Of a stretch of DNA of 5,832 nt, positions 5,495 to 5,832 are shown one piece after another. The position numbers were made by a program, and so were the translations under genes. Every line of letters starts with the position of its first letter. The stretch's first letter is position 1. The notes below the pieces were generated by a model. The model made no database searches. It was not told the origin of the DNA and was given only the letters and a program-made list of their open reading frames with translations. The DNA is from Pseudomonadota bacterium (GTDB lineage Bacteria > Pseudomonadota > Alphaproteobacteria > Micropepsales > Micropepsaceae), in contig JAKAVI010000087.1 in the NCBI GenBank assembly GCA_021817355.1, positions 1 to 5,832 of the forward strand. The letters run 5' to 3'.

Positions 5495-5832
5495 GGCCAG
5501 AGCCATGCGGCGCCCCGTACTCCTGAGGAGTCGCCATGGCGATTGCGCTGGATTATCGGCGGGGTTTCCGGCGTGAAGGCATAGGTCATCACCCGTTCAG
5601 GTAATCCCCAATAGAGGCTCTCAAGATTTGACAGACCTCCTCCGAGCACAATGCAGTCCGGATCGAGGAGATTGATGATGGTTCCGAGCGCCCGCGCAAG
5701 GCGGCGCTGATGCTGATCAAGAACAGTGATGGCCAAGGCGTCGTCAGCGCGCGCACGCCGGGCAATTTCAGCGGCGGTCCGATGCTCCCCGCTTTGTCGC
5801 GCATAGTTAGCCTCGAGCGCGGGACCACTGAG
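5491..5832 (-). CDS. ROK family sugar kinase, probable fructokinase (3' end only)
   Basis: The last 113 residues of a ROK (repressor, ORF, kinase) family protein; the start is beyond the right edge. The frame is open to position 5832, so the visible part begins LSGPALEANYARQSGEH. Recognisable C-terminal features are the LSGPALE segment, an AEIARRARADD helix, the LARALGTIINLLDPDCIVLGGGLSN strand-loop that is a ROK hallmark, and the terminal HGDSSGVRGAAWLW. This wording matches bacterial fructokinases/mannokinases, which phosphorylate fructose or another hexose with ATP. The N-terminal ATP-binding motif and the zinc-binding CxCG region lie outside the window, so substrate cannot be confirmed and repressor-type ROK proteins are not formally excluded, though they usually lack this C-terminus. 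The TGA overlaps the dinB ATG, implying co-transcription and coupled translation of the two genes. Confidence 0.88.
   Translation of the reverse strand, partial: LSGPALEANYARQSGEHRTAAEIARRARADDALAITVLDQHQRRLARALGTIINLLDPDCIVLGGGLSNLESLYWGLPERVMTYAFTPETPPIIQRNRHGDSSGVRGAAWLWP

Overview
The window looks like ordinary chromosome from an alphaproteobacterium. The DinB polymerase has the four-cysteine N-terminal extension and the wording typical of alphaproteobacterial DinB, and the HIT, DUF482-type acyltransferase and ROK sugar kinase proteins also read like alphaproteobacterial family members. Family or genus cannot be settled from the sequence. It is almost fully coding. I see no tRNA, rRNA, CRISPR array, insertion sequence or phage gene.

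There are three transcription blocks. (1) Positions 73-2201, minus strand, read right to left: a RidA-family imine/enamine deaminase, a DUF482/FemAB-like GNAT protein whose GTG start overlaps the ridA stop by four bases, and a HIT-family nucleotide-binding hydrolase after a 90-base gap. (2) Positions 2317-4250, plus strand: agmatine deiminase (aguA) and, 8 bases later, N-carbamoylputrescine amidase (aguB). Together they convert agmatine to putrescine. (3) Positions 4247-5832, minus strand: the C-terminal 113 residues of a ROK-family sugar kinase (probable fructokinase, cut by the window edge), followed by dinB (DNA polymerase IV), which overlaps it.

Blocks 1 and 2 diverge from a 115-base intergenic region (2202-2316). 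It carries strong Shine-Dalgarno sites for both outward genes and two short inverted repeats that could be operator or leader hairpins. Blocks 2 and 3 converge, and the aguB and dinB stop codons overlap by four bases, so no spacer is available for a conventional terminator.

The clearest functional unit is the two-step agmatine-to-putrescine pathway; both enzymes keep their catalytic residues. The RidA gene beside it may clear reactive imines made by amine or PLP chemistry, but that link is inference. I found no evidence of a novel system. The points most worth a second look are the DinB cysteine cluster, the dyads in the divergent promoter region, the tail-to-tail gene overlap and the pairing of RidA with a DUF482 protein.
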